DNA of 64,000 bases from Clostridiales bacterium (GCA_014799665.1 JAAVHP010000004.1:62001-126000); one strand, 5' to 3'. Shown: positions 8,614-17,446, counted from the first letter of the stretch. Numbers and translations: made by a program. The notes: generated by a model not told the origin, from the letters alone.

Positions 8614-9506
8614 GCGATTGCGGGTTTTGTATAGGTAAGTACCGCATAACGGGAGCATTGCTTGCGCCCATGGCGGGCTATACCGATATAGCGTTCCGCG
8701 AGCTGTGCCGCGAGTACGGCGCGGGGCTGACCGTCACCGAAATGGTGTCGGTGCGCGGGCTCAAACACGACAGCAAAAAGACGGGGTTACTCATGCGCTT
8801 GTCGCCCAAGGAAAGCCCGTCGTGCATTCAGCTTTTCGGGAACGACCCCGACGACTTCGCTCGTGCGGCGGGGGAGATAGAGAGCGATATAATAGATATC
8901 AATATGGGCTGCCCCATGCCCAAGATCGTCAAGAACGGCGACGGCTCGGCGCTGTTGAACGACCCCGAGCGCGCGGGGGAAATCGTTCGTGCGTTGGTGA
9001 ACGCGACGGATAAGCCGATAACCGTTAAGACTCGGCTCGGCTACGAGATAGGCGTCGACCAAGCGGCGGAGCTTATAGAGAGCGTAACGGAAGCGGGCGC
9101 GGCGGCGGTCGCGGTGCACGGCAGATACGCCGAACAGCGTTACAGCGGCGAGTGCGACTTCGATAAGCTTAAAGCGCTCGCAAAGAATACGCGCATACCG
9201 TTTATAGTAAACGGGAACTGCACGAAAGCGGAAACCCCACCCTTCGCGGCGACCATGATAGGTAGGACGGCGCTCGCCAACCCCGCGGTGTTCAGGGGTG
9301 AGAGGGTAAACCCGAAAGCTGTCGCTACAAAGCACCTCGAACTTCTACTCAAATACTTCGACGAGCGATACGCCGTAATACAAATGCGCAAGTTCGTATC
9401 GCACTACTTCGCAAGCGTTGTAGGCGGCAAGGAAGTTCGGGTCGGTGTACATACCGCGACGACGGTAGACGAAGTCAAACGGGCGCTCGACAGGGCTCAA
9501 AATTAA
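8610..9506 (+). CDS. dusB: tRNA-dihydrouridine synthase
   Basis: 298 residues. This FMN enzyme reduces uridines in the D-loop of tRNA. Visible motifs are APMAGYTD (19-26), INMGCPMPKIV with catalytic Cys101, KTRLGY and AVHGRY. The open frame continues upstream to 8529, but ATG at 8610, overlapping the mazG stop as ATGA, gives the expected N-terminus and translational coupling. The protein is about 20 residues shorter than typical DusB, mostly in the C-terminal helical domain. DusB is the likely subtype. Confidence 0.88.
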   Translation: MSDCGFCIGKYRITGALLAPMAGYTDIAFRELCREYGAGLTVTEMVSVRGLKHDSKKTGLLMRLSPKESPSCIQLFGNDPDDFARAAGEIESDIIDINMGCPMPKIVKNGDGSALLNDPERAGEIVRALVNATDKPITVKTRLGYEIGVDQAAELIESVTEAGAAAVAVHGRYAEQRYSGECDFDKLKALAKNTRIPFIVNGNCTKAETPPFAATMIGRTALANPAVFRGERVNPKAVATKHLELLLKYFDERYAVIQMRKFVSHYFASVVGGKEVRVGVHTATTVDEVKRALDRAQN

Positions 9507-9537
9507 AATAACCAACAAAATATCGGAGGATGATATT

Positions 9538-10059
9538 ATGGAAATTACAAAGAAAATCAACGCTAAAATCGAGTTCGTGGGCGGCGAAGTGATCAATCTC
9601 GAACTGTACCCCGAAGTCGCGCCGATCACGGTCGACAACTTCGTCAAGCTCTGCAACGCCAAGTTCTACGACGGACTTTGCTTTCACAGAGTTATCGACA
9701 AGTTCATGATACAGGGCGGCGGCATGGCGTGGGATGAGCGCAAAGGGCTCATCGAAAAACGCACCGCGAGCATCAAGGGCGAGTTCAAGAGCAACGGCGT
9801 GAACAACCCGCTTTCGCACGAAAAGGGCGTTATATCCATGGCGCGCACACAGGTCAAGGACAGCGCGAGCAGCCAGTTCTTCATTTGCGTAGCCGACGCC
9901 AAGTTCCTCGACGGCGAGTACGCCGCATTCGGCAAATGCGCCGACGACGAGAGCGTAAAGACGGCGGTCAAGCTCGGCAAGGTCAAAACTGGCAGCTGGC
10001 AGTACTACGCCGACATTCCGCTCAATCCCATAGTTATCAAAACGATAACGATAGCGTAA
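9538..10059 (+). CDS. cyclophilin-type peptidyl-prolyl isomerase
   Basis: 173 residues, cytoplasmic. Cyclophilins catalyse cis-trans isomerisation of prolyl bonds. The family core is clear: FHRVIDKFMIQGG, then ISMARTQ and SSQFFICVADAKFLDGEYAAFGK. GGAGGATGATATT forms a strong ribosome site before the ATG. It follows dusB by 31 bases, so it may be the last gene of that operon; a terminator follows. Confidence 0.92.
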   Translation: MEITKKINAKIEFVGGEVINLELYPEVAPITVDNFVKLCNAKFYDGLCFHRVIDKFMIQGGGMAWDERKGLIEKRTASIKGEFKSNGVNNPLSHEKGVISMARTQVKDSASSQFFICVADAKFLDGEYAAFGKCADDESVKTAVKLGKVKTGSWQYYADIPLNPIVIKTITIA

Positions 10060-10076
10060 ATTAAATAGCAAATACC

Positions 10077-10111
10077 AAAACGGCGTTTACAACAAGTAAG
10101 CGCCGTTTTTT
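10077..10111. terminator. bidirectional terminator between converging genes
   Basis: The stem AACGGCGTTTAC / GTAAGCGCCGTT with an AACAA loop is flanked by A-rich and T-rich runs, so it can serve the cyclophilin gene and the minus-strand gene that ends at 10125. Confidence 0.8.
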
Positions 10112-10124
10112 GTTCTTGGTAATT

Positions 10125-10685
10125 TTATTCTATACAGCCTTCCGTATACGTTTGGATCCTGTCGCAAATAGCATGGGGGAGGACGTTGGCGGAGGTGTAG
10201 TAGATTTTATCGGCATAACGGTAATCGGTGAATATCACTTGGTTATAGCTGTCCGTTATCCAAACCTCGCGCACAGGCTTTTCGTCACCGAAAAAGGTGA
10301 CTATCGTATAATGCCATTCGGGCTTGCGGTAGAGGTCGAACGGTTTAAGCACTCGCGCGCCGTCGTAGTAGTAGCACAAAAAATATCCGCGCAAGATCCC
10401 CTCGATATAGTTCTCCACCTTTATCAGCTTGCCGTCGCGGTAAAACAGCTTGTAGTAATTCTTTGCGGACAAGCGAATAGTCGGTTTTTCTGATATGCCG
10501 CGCTCCTGCATAAAAGCCTTTTCGCATGGGCCAAGGCATAAAAGCGACCAATAGTATTTTGTATTGCCCGTGATATATCTTATCTCGAACTCGCGCTCGG
10601 CGTCGAACCACTCGCACTTTTTATCGAGCTCGTGCGCCGCGTTATAATATTCTTTTGCTTTGTCCAAAAGTTCTTTTTCGGTCAT
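10125..10685 (-). CDS. hypothetical protein
   Basis: 186 residues, no membrane segment, no recognised domain. It is rich in aromatic residues (many Tyr, Phe, Trp) and charged residues, and begins with a helical MTEKELLDKAKEYYNAAHEL that resembles a TPR-type helix. Codon use matches its neighbours and it stands alone between two convergent or divergent units. I do not recognise it. Confidence 0.6.
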   Translation of the reverse strand: MTEKELLDKAKEYYNAAHELDKKCEWFDAEREFEIRYITGNTKYYWSLLCLGPCEKAFMQERGISEKPTIRLSAKNYYKLFYRDGKLIKVENYIEGILRGYFLCYYYDGARVLKPFDLYRKPEWHYTIVTFFGDEKPVREVWITDSYNQVIFTDYRYADKIYYTSANVLPHAICDRIQTYTEGCIE

Positions 10686-10749
10686 GTCTTTCCCTCATAC
10701 TACGTATACCACATACGGCTTTAAAAGTAAAGGCAAAGCTATGCGTTTA

Positions 10750-11256
10750 TCAAAAAAACTTCAAGAGATAACAGCCCGTTATGCAGCCGGTGAGCGTTGC
10801 GACGAGTGCGACGGGGATAGCGTAGCGCAGTTTTCTAACGTGCGATTGCGAGAAGTAGATCGTCGAGATATAGAATATCGTTTCGCTCGATCCGTAGATG
10901 ACCGAGGCGCACCGCCCGATATAGCTGTCGGGACCATAGTTTGTATATATCCCGTCGAGTATGGCGAGCGAGCCCGCGCCCGACACGGGGCGGAGAAACA
11001 TGAGCTCGGCAAGCTCTTTGGGTAGACCCACCGCGCTCATAACGGGTTCGAGAGCGTTGGCAAGGTACGCGCTTGCGCCCGATACGCGGAACGCTTCCAC
11101 GGCGACCATTACGGCGAGTAGGTACGGAAAAACGTTTATCGTCAGGTCGACCGCTTGTTTCGCGCCGTCGATAAATCCGCCGTACGGCTCTTTGCGTTTA
11201 ATGAACGACGCGAGCAGTACGATTAAAAACAAGCAGGGAATTATGTACGCGCTCAT
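10750..11256 (-). CDS. spmB: spore maturation protein B
   Basis: 168 residues with several hydrophobic helices and the nucleoside-recognition (Gate) domain, including FPYLLAVMVAVEAFRVSG and RPVSGAGSLAIL. In Bacillus and Clostridium, SpmA and SpmB are needed for spore core dehydration. It overlaps spmA by four bases in the usual spmA-spmB order. Their presence suggests a spore-forming lineage, though spm genes also persist in non-spore-formers. Confidence 0.92.
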   Translation of the reverse strand: MSAYIIPCLFLIVLLASFIKRKEPYGGFIDGAKQAVDLTINVFPYLLAVMVAVEAFRVSGASAYLANALEPVMSAVGLPKELAELMFLRPVSGAGSLAILDGIYTNYGPDSYIGRCASVIYGSSETIFYISTIYFSQSHVRKLRYAIPVALVATLTGCITGCYLLKFF

Positions 11257-11891
11257 GCCGTGCGCTCCTTTCGGCGCAGGCGGCGCGGTTTTTTGTTTTC
11301 GGGTTTTTCGGGGAGTGGCTTTTCTTTCTTTTTTCTATCGAAAATCTTAGAGCACAGCTTTACGCCGATTATGCCTATCACGGTAGAGAGAACGGTGGCG
11401 ACGAGCGACGGGAGCAGGAAGTCGGCGGGGTTAGCCGAGCCCGCCGTCGCGCGCATACCGATTACCGTCGTCGGCAGGATTTGCAAACTCGTCGCCGAAA
11501 TGACGGTCAGCATTATCATGTCGGTGCTCGCTTTTTTGTCGCCCTTGTCCATGCGGTTGATCGCGTTGATCGCCATGGGCGTTGCGGCGTTGCCCAGCCC
11601 CAAAAGGTTAGCCGATACGTTCATGGTTATGTACTTGCGCGTTTCGGTATCGCACGAGGGGAACAACCGTTTTATTACGGGGCGCAGTAGCTTTTCAAGC
11701 CCGCGCGATAACCCGAGTTTTTCAATAAGCGAAAAGAACCCCAGCCAGAACGCGTACAGCGCCAAAAGATTGAGCGACAGCTCGACCGCGCCGTGCGCAC
11801 CCGTTATCATTGAATTGACAGCCGACGCGGGGTCGGTGAACAGCATCAGCCCGAGCGACGACGCGAGCATTATTAACCAAATCATTGCCAT
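11253..11891 (-). CDS. spmA: spore maturation protein A
   Basis: 212 residues, multi-pass membrane protein with the Gate domain: SLNLLALYAFWLGFFSLIEKLG, then MNVSANLLGLGNAATPMAINAI, which is the SpmA signature. The C-terminal 35 residues are an unusually basic, proline-rich tail. First gene of the spmA-spmB pair. Two in-frame ATG codons (11891 and 11885) are possible starts; no strong ribosome site distinguishes them. Confidence 0.92.
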   Translation of the reverse strand: MAMIWLIMLASSLGLMLFTDPASAVNSMITGAHGAVELSLNLLALYAFWLGFFSLIEKLGLSRGLEKLLRPVIKRLFPSCDTETRKYITMNVSANLLGLGNAATPMAINAINRMDKGDKKASTDMIMLTVISATSLQILPTTVIGMRATAGSANPADFLLPSLVATVLSTVIGIIGVKLCSKIFDRKKKEKPLPEKPENKKPRRLRRKERTA

Positions 11892-11949
11892 ACGCTATGT
11901 ATATGACGAAAAGGTTTTTCTAATGCGAAACAACCTATTGCGCAAACGA

Positions 11950-11978
11950 TTGACTTTTTTTGTGCAAATGGGTATACT
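11950..11978 (+). promoter_or_regulatory. sigma-A promoter for the redox-disulfide gene
   Basis: TTGACT (11950-11955), 17 bases, TATACT (11973-11978). A strong AAGGAGAT ribosome site follows before ATG 12011. Confidence 0.85.
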
Positions 11979-12010
11979 AATTAACGAAAGATTTTTAAGG
12001 AGATATTATC

Positions 12011-12220
12011 ATGGCTAACAAAGTTAATGCGGATATGACTATCTACGACGTATTGTGCCTCGCTCCCGACAACGAGAAGGTCGCTCAGGTTTTCTTCGAT
12101 ATGGGTATGCACTGCTTGGGCTGCCCCATCTCGCGCGGCGAGACAGTAGCGGAAGCGGCTGCTGCGCACGGCAACGACGTTGACGAGCTCGTAGCTAAGC
12201 TTAACGCGGTTATAGACTAA
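12011..12220 (+). CDS. DUF1858 / hybrid-cluster-protein-associated redox disulfide protein
   Basis: 69 residues. MTIYDVL near the start and FFDMGMHCLGCP with a CxxC pair match the small domain often fused to or encoded beside hybrid cluster (prismane) proteins and other iron-sulfur redox enzymes. It is proposed to act as a thiol redox partner. Here it stands alone with its own strong promoter and ribosome site and no hybrid cluster protein nearby. The stop codon runs directly into an intergenic repeat. Confidence 0.85.
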   Translation: MANKVNADMTIYDVLCLAPDNEKVAQVFFDMGMHCLGCPISRGETVAEAAAAHGNDVDELVAKLNAVID

Positions 12221-12300
12221 TTAGGAATTGTGAATTAGGAATTAGAAATTAAATAGGACGATTTTAATTCCTAATTTCTCATTCCTAATTTCTAATTAAA
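12221..12300. repeat. palindromic intergenic repeat of GAATTAG units
   Basis: The left arm has tandem AATTAGGAATTAGAAATTA-type units; the right arm (from about 12263) is their imperfect reverse complement. The right arm ends exactly at the pth start codon. Confidence 0.7.
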
Positions 12301-12870
12301 ATGAAGCTTATCGTCGGTCTTGGCAATCCCGAGGACAGCTATCGGGATACTTATCACAACGTAGGGTTCTGCGCGGCGGATATTCTTGCCGCGCGGTTTA
12401 ACGCGCCTGCGTTCGCGTACGATAAAAAGAGCAATGCCGACCTTACCGACTTTTCGTGCGGCGGCGAGAAGATACTGCTTTGCAAGCCGCAAACGTACAT
12501 GAACCTTTCGGGCGACGCGGTGTCGTATCTTGCGCGGTACTATAAAATAGCGCCCGCCGATATTCTCGTCATGTACGATGATATAGATATACCCAAGGGC
12601 ACGATACGCGCGCGCGAACAGGGTTCGAGCGGCACGCATAACGGTATGCGCGACATATTGGCGAAGCTCGGCACGCAAGCATTCAAAAGGGTGCGCATAG
12701 GTATAGGCTTCCGTCCCAACTACATGGCGCTTGCCGACTACGTTTTGTCGCATATCCCCGCCGTTGAAAAACCGTTCATGCAAAAAGCGTTCGCGGCTGC
12801 GGCGGACTATGCCGAGGATTTTGCAAACGGCAAGCCGTGGCAGGAACTTACTGTTACAATTAGTAATTAA
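12301..12870 (+). CDS. pth: peptidyl-tRNA hydrolase
   Basis: 189 residues. Pth releases tRNA from peptidyl-tRNA that drops off the ribosome. The N-terminus MKLIVGLGNP is canonical, catalytic His is at about 19 in YHNVGF, and KPQTYMNLSG, YDDIDIP and GSSGTHNGMRDI follow, with DYVLSHIP near the end. Because the family starts at this Met, the start is secure, yet the bases before it are a repeat arm with no Shine-Dalgarno site. The stop also lies in a repeat. It is followed by mfd, as in many Firmicutes. Confidence 0.95.
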   Translation: MKLIVGLGNPEDSYRDTYHNVGFCAADILAARFNAPAFAYDKKSNADLTDFSCGGEKILLCKPQTYMNLSGDAVSYLARYYKIAPADILVMYDDIDIPKGTIRAREQGSSGTHNGMRDILAKLGTQAFKRVRIGIGFRPNYMALADYVLSHIPAVEKPFMQKAFAAAADYAEDFANGKPWQELTVTISN

Positions 12871-12945
12871 GAATTAGAAATTAGGAATTAAAAAAGGATA
12901 AATTTTAATTTAAAAGTTTCTTGGTTACTTCTTTTCAAAGAAGTA
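12866..12945. repeat. composite intergenic repeat with hairpin before mfd
   Basis: Begins with the same AATTAGAAATTAGGAATTA units seen upstream of pth, then an AT-rich segment like that at 192-210, then a perfect 11-bp hairpin GTTACTTCTTT / AAAGAAGTAAC with a two-base loop. It covers the pth stop codon and most of the pth-mfd gap. Confidence 0.65.
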
Positions 12946-12961
12946 ACGAAAAAGGCTATTC

Positions 12962-15900
12962 ATGCGAAGCATAGGCGAAATTCTTAAAAGCACGGACGGC
13001 AAAACGGGCGAAGCCGTAGCCGCCGTGCACGACGGAAAAAGAACGTCCGTGTTCGGGTTGACCCGTTCGGACGCGCTTTTATTTTGCTGTGCGCTCGACA
13101 GGTTCATGCTCGTTTGCGCCGACGTTATCTCGGCGCGCACGGCGTTCGTCGAACTGTCGTTGCATTTCCCGTCGGCTGAATTACTGCTTCCCAAAAACAA
13201 CGTAATACTCATATCGGGCGCGGAGCGTTCGGGCGATCGGTGCCGCGCGCTCTACAACATAGCGAGCGGCAAGTGCAAGGTCGTGGTCACAACGAGCGAA
13301 GCGCTTATGCAGATCCTTCCGCCGCGCGAAAGCGTGGTGAACGCCGCGGTCAAGCTATCGGTCGGCGCAAAGTACAAGACCGACGAGTTACTTAACAGCC
13401 TCACCGCCGCAGGCTATACACGCGCGGGGCACGTGGAAGAACCCTGCCAGTTCTCCGTTCGCGGCGACATATTGGATATTTGCGCGCCGAGCGGCGAGGC
13501 GGCGCGTATCGAGTTCTTCGGGTACGAGTGCGACAGCGTGCGCAAGCTCGATATATCCTCGCAGAGCGCGGGCGAAAAGCTGGACGGCTTCACGGCGTAC
13601 CCCGCGACCGAAACGCTTTTCACGAGCCGTTCGAGCGCGATAGAAAAGCTGCTCGTCGCAGGCGAAAAGCGCAAGACCACGGGCGTGCCCGTCGAGCACC
13701 GCATGGCGGAGCGCTTGCGTTCGGGCGACAGCGACGGCGAGCAAACCGTGCTCTCGCTGTTCGAGCATACCACGCTCGACAGGTTTTGCGACCTGCCCAT
13801 AGTTATCGAGGACGCGAAAACGGTATACGACAATTGCGTGTTTGCGTACCGCGAGCACGCTTCGCGCGCCAAGCGGCTTATCGAGGCGGGCGAAGCGCCG
13901 TTCTGCGTTACCGACAACCTCGTGGAAACTCCGCCCACGCGCGGCGCGGTGCTGTGTTTCCACGCGTTCGACAGCAACAATAGGTTTTTCTCGCCCGACA
14001 GGGTGTACAAGTTTAAGAGCATAGATATTCCGCTGTACGGCAAGAACTTTGCCGAGCTCAAAAACGACATAGACGGCTGGAAGTCGCGCGGCTATAACGT
14101 TTGCATAGGCGCGGACATAAAGGCGGGGCTCGAACAGCTCGACTGCTTCGGCGTCGAGTACATTTTCCCGACGGCGGACGGCGGCGCGTTCTTCGACGCG
14201 AACACCATAGTCATCGGTATGCGCAACGTCGGCATGAAGCGCGATCCGTTCGCTTCGGTGCGGCGCGTCGGCATGGCGGAGCTGCCCAAGCCCGGCGACT
14301 ACGTAGTGCACGAAACGCACGGCATAGGCATTTGCGAGGCGGTCGGCGCGGTCGACTTCGGGCAGTACGAGCGCGACTACATAACGGTAAGATACGCGGG
14401 CGGCGACACGCTGTATGTGCCGGTTGAGAACCTTGCGCGGCTTAGCAAGTACGACTTTACCGACAATCCCCCCAAGCTGAATAAACTGGGCGGCGCGGAG
14501 TTCGAGCGCACCAAGACCAAGGTCAAGTCTCGGCTCAAAGCGATGGCGTTCGACCTTTTGCAGCTGTACGCCAAGCGCGAAACGGTCAGGGGCAAGAAGT
14601 ACGCCGCGGACAGCGAGATCGAGGACGAGTTCGCCGCCGACTTCCCGTACAACGAAACGCCCGACCAGCTTTCCGCTATCGACGCGTGTTTCGACGATCT
14701 TTCGAGCGGCAAGATAATGGACAGGCTGATTTGCGGCGACGTAGGCTTCGGCAAGACCGAGGTCGCGCTCCGCGTCGCGTTCAAGGTCATTTCGCAGGGC
14801 GGGCAGGTCGCGTTCATGTCGCCGACCACCGTGCTCTGTCATCAGCATTATAACAACACGCGCGCGCGCATGGAAAGGTTCGGCGTGAACGTGGGTGCGC
14901 TCTCGCGCGTCGAGCCGGACACGGCGAAAACGCTTAAAGGCCTTGCCGACGGCTCTATCGACGTGGTGTGCGGCACGCACAAGCTTTTGGGCGGGTCGGT
15001 CAAGTTCAAAAACCTCGAACTGCTCATCCTCGACGAGGAGCAAAAGTTCGGCGTGTCAGATAAGGAAAAAATCAAAAATCTCAAAAACGACATAAATGTT
15101 TTGACGCTTTCGGCAACGCCCATTCCGCGCACGCTTCACATGGCGCTCAGCGGCATTCGCGACGTGAGTATGCTCGAAACCCCGCCTACCGGGAGGCTCC
15201 CCGCGCAGGTGTACGTTACCGAGTACTCCGACGCTCTGACCGTCGACGCGGTGACCCGCGAGGTGTCGCGCGGCGGGCAGGTGTTTATCGTTTACAACTA
15301 CGTAAACGGCGGAGCAAAGGGCGGCGGTATCGCCGAGTATACGGGCAAGCTTCAAGCGTTGATGCCCGAAATCAAGTTCACGTACGCGCACGGGCAAATG
15401 GATAAAAAGCTCATGAACGCCGCCGTAGAGAACTTCGCTTGCGGCAAGGCGGACGTGCTCGTCGCGACCACGATTATAGAAAACGGTATCGACATTCCCA
15501 ACGCCAATACCATGATAGTGTTCGGCGCGGAGAACATGGGACTCAGCCAAATGTACCAATTAAAGGGTCGCGTCGGGCGGTCGGACAGAGTGGCGCAGGT
15601 GTACTTCACTTACAGCAGCGAAACGGCGCTGTCGGGTGCGGCGCTCGAACGGTTAGAGGCTGTGTCGCGCTATACCGAGCTCGGTAGCGGCGTCAAGATC
15701 GCCGAGCAGGATATGCGCATACGCGGCGTCGGTAACGTGTTCGGCGCGGAACAGCACGGGCACATGGTGAGCGTCGGCTACAATATGTATTGTAAACTCC
15801 TAAACGAAGCGGTCGCCGAGATAAAGGGTCAGGCGGTCAAGGCGCACAAAGACCCGACGATGAAGGTCGACTTCACTGCGGTCATTCCCAAGGACTATTG

Positions 15901-16237
15901 CGACGGCGCAATGCGTATCGAGCTGTACCGCAGGATTTCGGGACTCAAAACCGAAGCCGAGCGCGACGAACTTCTTAAAGGTTTAAAAGAAGCGTACGAA
16001 AAAGTTCCGCAGGAGATTACCAACCTCGCCAACGTCGGTCTTATCAAAAACCTCGCCGCGGGCGTAAACGCCGTGACGGTAACGCTACTTAGGTCGGGCG
16101 CGAAAATCGAGTTCACCGACGTCAAGGATATAAAAGGCGGCTTCGAAAAATTCGGCGGCACGCTGTCCGCCGTCAAGACCCCTATAATAGTTTTCGACAG
16201 CGTTAAGAACCTGATGAACTGGCTGATCGCCGAGTAA
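12962..16237 (+). CDS. mfd: transcription-repair coupling factor
   Basis: 1091 residues, slightly short for Mfd (about 1150). Mfd removes RNA polymerase stalled at DNA lesions and recruits UvrA. The UvrB-like region lies in the first 350 residues. The CarD-like polymerase-interaction domain (VVHETHGIGICEAVG, then YVPVENL) is at about 440-490. The helicase motor has GDVGFGKTE (about 590), DEEQKFGV and LSATPIPRTL, and motifs V-VI include TTIIENGIDIPNAN and QLKGRVGRSDR. The C-terminal D7 domain follows. AAAAGG lies six bases before the ATG. Downstream of pth, as is common in Firmicutes. Confidence 0.96.
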   Translation: MRSIGEILKSTDGKTGEAVAAVHDGKRTSVFGLTRSDALLFCCALDRFMLVCADVISARTAFVELSLHFPSAELLLPKNNVILISGAERSGDRCRALYNIASGKCKVVVTTSEALMQILPPRESVVNAAVKLSVGAKYKTDELLNSLTAAGYTRAGHVEEPCQFSVRGDILDICAPSGEAARIEFFGYECDSVRKLDISSQSAGEKLDGFTAYPATETLFTSRSSAIEKLLVAGEKRKTTGVPVEHRMAERLRSGDSDGEQTVLSLFEHTTLDRFCDLPIVIEDAKTVYDNCVFAYREHASRAKRLIEAGEAPFCVTDNLVETPPTRGAVLCFHAFDSNNRFFSPDRVYKFKSIDIPLYGKNFAELKNDIDGWKSRGYNVCIGADIKAGLEQLDCFGVEYIFPTADGGAFFDANTIVIGMRNVGMKRDPFASVRRVGMAELPKPGDYVVHETHGIGICEAVGAVDFGQYERDYITVRYAGGDTLYVPVENLARLSKYDFTDNPPKLNKLGGAEFERTKTKVKSRLKAMAFDLLQLYAKRETVRGKKYAADSEIEDEFAADFPYNETPDQLSAIDACFDDLSSGKIMDRLICGDVGFGKTEVALRVAFKVISQGGQVAFMSPTTVLCHQHYNNTRARMERFGVNVGALSRVEPDTAKTLKGLADGSIDVVCGTHKLLGGSVKFKNLELLILDEEQKFGVSDKEKIKNLKNDINVLTLSATPIPRTLHMALSGIRDVSMLETPPTGRLPAQVYVTEYSDALTVDAVTREVSRGGQVFIVYNYVNGGAKGGGIAEYTGKLQALMPEIKFTYAHGQMDKKLMNAAVENFACGKADVLVATTIIENGIDIPNANTMIVFGAENMGLSQMYQLKGRVGRSDRVAQVYFTYSSETALSGAALERLEAVSRYTELGSGVKIAEQDMRIRGVGNVFGAEQHGHMVSVGYNMYCKLLNEAVAEIKGQAVKAHKDPTMKVDFTAVIPKDYCDGAMRIELYRRISGLKTEAERDELLKGLKEAYEKVPQEITNLANVGLIKNLAAGVNAVTVTLLRSGAKIEFTDVKDIKGGFEKFGGTLSAVKTPIIVFDSVKNLMNWLIAE

Positions 16238-16255
16238 TATCAACGGGAGATAATT

Positions 16256-16942
16256 ATGACTACTTACGAGGAAGTGAAAGCCGCGCTTTACGCCGCGGTA
16301 GATAAAAAATACGACGAGTTTAACAATCCCATAGTAAACAGCGAGTATAGAACTATCGGCGTGCGAACGCCCGAATTGAAGAAGATTGTCAAATCGATCC
16401 CGCTCGAAAACCGCGATCGAGTAATAGTCGACTTTCTCGCCGACGAAGAAAAGATTTACGAGACGGTATTGGTTATAGGTATGCTTGCGGCGCGAAAGGG
16501 CGATTACGCTAAAACGCGCGACTACCTTAAAACGCTCATTCCGCTGTTTGGGTCGTGGGCGCACGTCGACTGCGTTACGCCGTGCCTAAGCTGGGTGGAT
16601 AAGGATAAATTTCTTAGCGACTTTAAGTATTTGCTCGATTGTGACGGACAGTACGAGGTGCGCACCTATATAATCTTCCTGTTTGACTGCTTGACCGACG
16701 ATAGGATAGACTTCGTGCTCGACACGCTCAAAGGCGTGCGTTACGGTCAGTATTACGTGGATATGGGCGCGGCGTGGTTGCTTGCCGAATGCTTGGTCAA
16801 ATATTACGATAAAACGATAGGACTGTTTACCTCGCCGACATTCCCCAAGTTCGTGCATAACAAGGCGCTCCAAAAAGCGCGGGAAAGCTACCGCGTGTCG
16901 GCGGACACCAAAGCGTATTTGCAAACGCTGAAAGTTAAATAA
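16256..16942 (+). CDS. DNA alkylation repair protein, AlkD-like
   Basis: 228 residues of HEAT-like helical repeats typical of AlkC/AlkD glycosylases, which remove alkylated purines without base flipping. RTIGVRTPELKKIVK near residues 32-46 and WAHVDCVTPCLSW (about 100-112) match the family. CGGGAGATAATT provides the ribosome site. It follows mfd by 18 bases, so both repair genes are probably co-transcribed. Confidence 0.85.
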   Translation: MTTYEEVKAALYAAVDKKYDEFNNPIVNSEYRTIGVRTPELKKIVKSIPLENRDRVIVDFLADEEKIYETVLVIGMLAARKGDYAKTRDYLKTLIPLFGSWAHVDCVTPCLSWVDKDKFLSDFKYLLDCDGQYEVRTYIIFLFDCLTDDRIDFVLDTLKGVRYGQYYVDMGAAWLLAECLVKYYDKTIGLFTSPTFPKFVHNKALQKARESYRVSADTKAYLQTLKVK

Positions 16943-16960
16943 CCAATAATTATCTCAATA

Positions 16961-16998
16961 TTAAAATACCCGCGCCATCTCGACGCGGGTATTTTAAT
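16961..16998. terminator. bidirectional terminator
   Basis: A perfect 12-bp stem AAAATACCCGCG / CGCGGGTATTTT with a nine-base loop lies between the converging alkD-like gene and the minus-strand zinc-ribbon gene. Confidence 0.85.
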
Positions 16999-17001
16999 GC
17001 T

Positions 17002-17337
17002 TTAATAATAGTAGTAGCTATCGGCGGAAGCGGATGCAATCGCGGCTATAAACACGATGACAATAAAAATGATACTGATAACCAGACCCGCAACCGCCAG
17101 CCCGTGATGTTTCGGCTTTTTTAAACCTATACAAGAGAGAATTAATCCGGCAAGCGGAATGAGGAACGCAAACACTAATCCAAGTATGGCGCATATATTA
17201 TCGTCGCTACTGTAATTTGCCGTGTTATTATAGTTAGGCGATGGGGCGGGGGATTGCTGTTCGGCGTTACACTTACCGCAGTGAGGACAGAATACGGAGT
17301 CGTTATTTATTTCTTTGCCGCAATTCTTACAAAACAT
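17002..17337 (-). CDS. zinc-ribbon membrane protein, DUF4190-like
   Basis: 111 residues. MFCKNCGKEI...VFCPHCGKCN forms a CxxC-CxxC zinc ribbon at the N-terminus, followed by a Pro/Asn/Tyr-rich linker and two hydrophobic helices joined by LKKPKHHGLAVAG, a layout common in small Gram-positive stress proteins. ATG at 17337 is preferred over the upstream GTG at 17346 because the GAGGTG ribosome site overlaps that GTG and is correctly spaced for the ATG. It is divergent from an XRE regulator and shares a regulatory region with it. Confidence 0.8.
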   Translation of the reverse strand: MFCKNCGKEINNDSVFCPHCGKCNAEQQSPAPSPNYNNTANYSSDDNICAILGLVFAFLIPLAGLILSCIGLKKPKHHGLAVAGLVISIIFIVIVFIAAIASASADSYYYY

Positions 17338-17360
17338 ATTTTTCACCTCGTGTATATATT

Positions 17361-17436
17361 AAAATGACATTCACTGCGTGTCATTTTATGTAGTATAGCG
17401 TATTATAATTAATTTGTCAAGCACTGAATGTCAAAA
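17361..17436. promoter_or_regulatory. operator-like repeats between zinc-ribbon gene and XRE gene
   Basis: AAAATGACA-N9-TGTCATTTT at 17361-17387 is a perfect dyad, and GCACTGAATGTCAAAA (17421-17436) is the reverse complement of a near-copy of its left side (TGACATTCA then C/G then TGC). The two sites bracket the -10 and -35 of the zinc-ribbon promoter, which fits repression by the neighbouring XRE protein. Confidence 0.6.
17392..17420 (-). promoter_or_regulatory. sigma-A promoter for the zinc-ribbon membrane gene
   Basis: On the minus strand TTGACA (17420-17415), 17 bases, TATACT (17397-17392). It sits between the two operator-like sites. Confidence 0.85.
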
Positions 17437-17446
17437 ATAAAAGGGA

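Noticed and set aside
13388..15043. 551-codon minus-strand open frame inside mfd
   Set aside because: Antisense to conserved Mfd motifs, composition typical of a high-GC shadow frame (Arg, Val, Ala, His), no domain.
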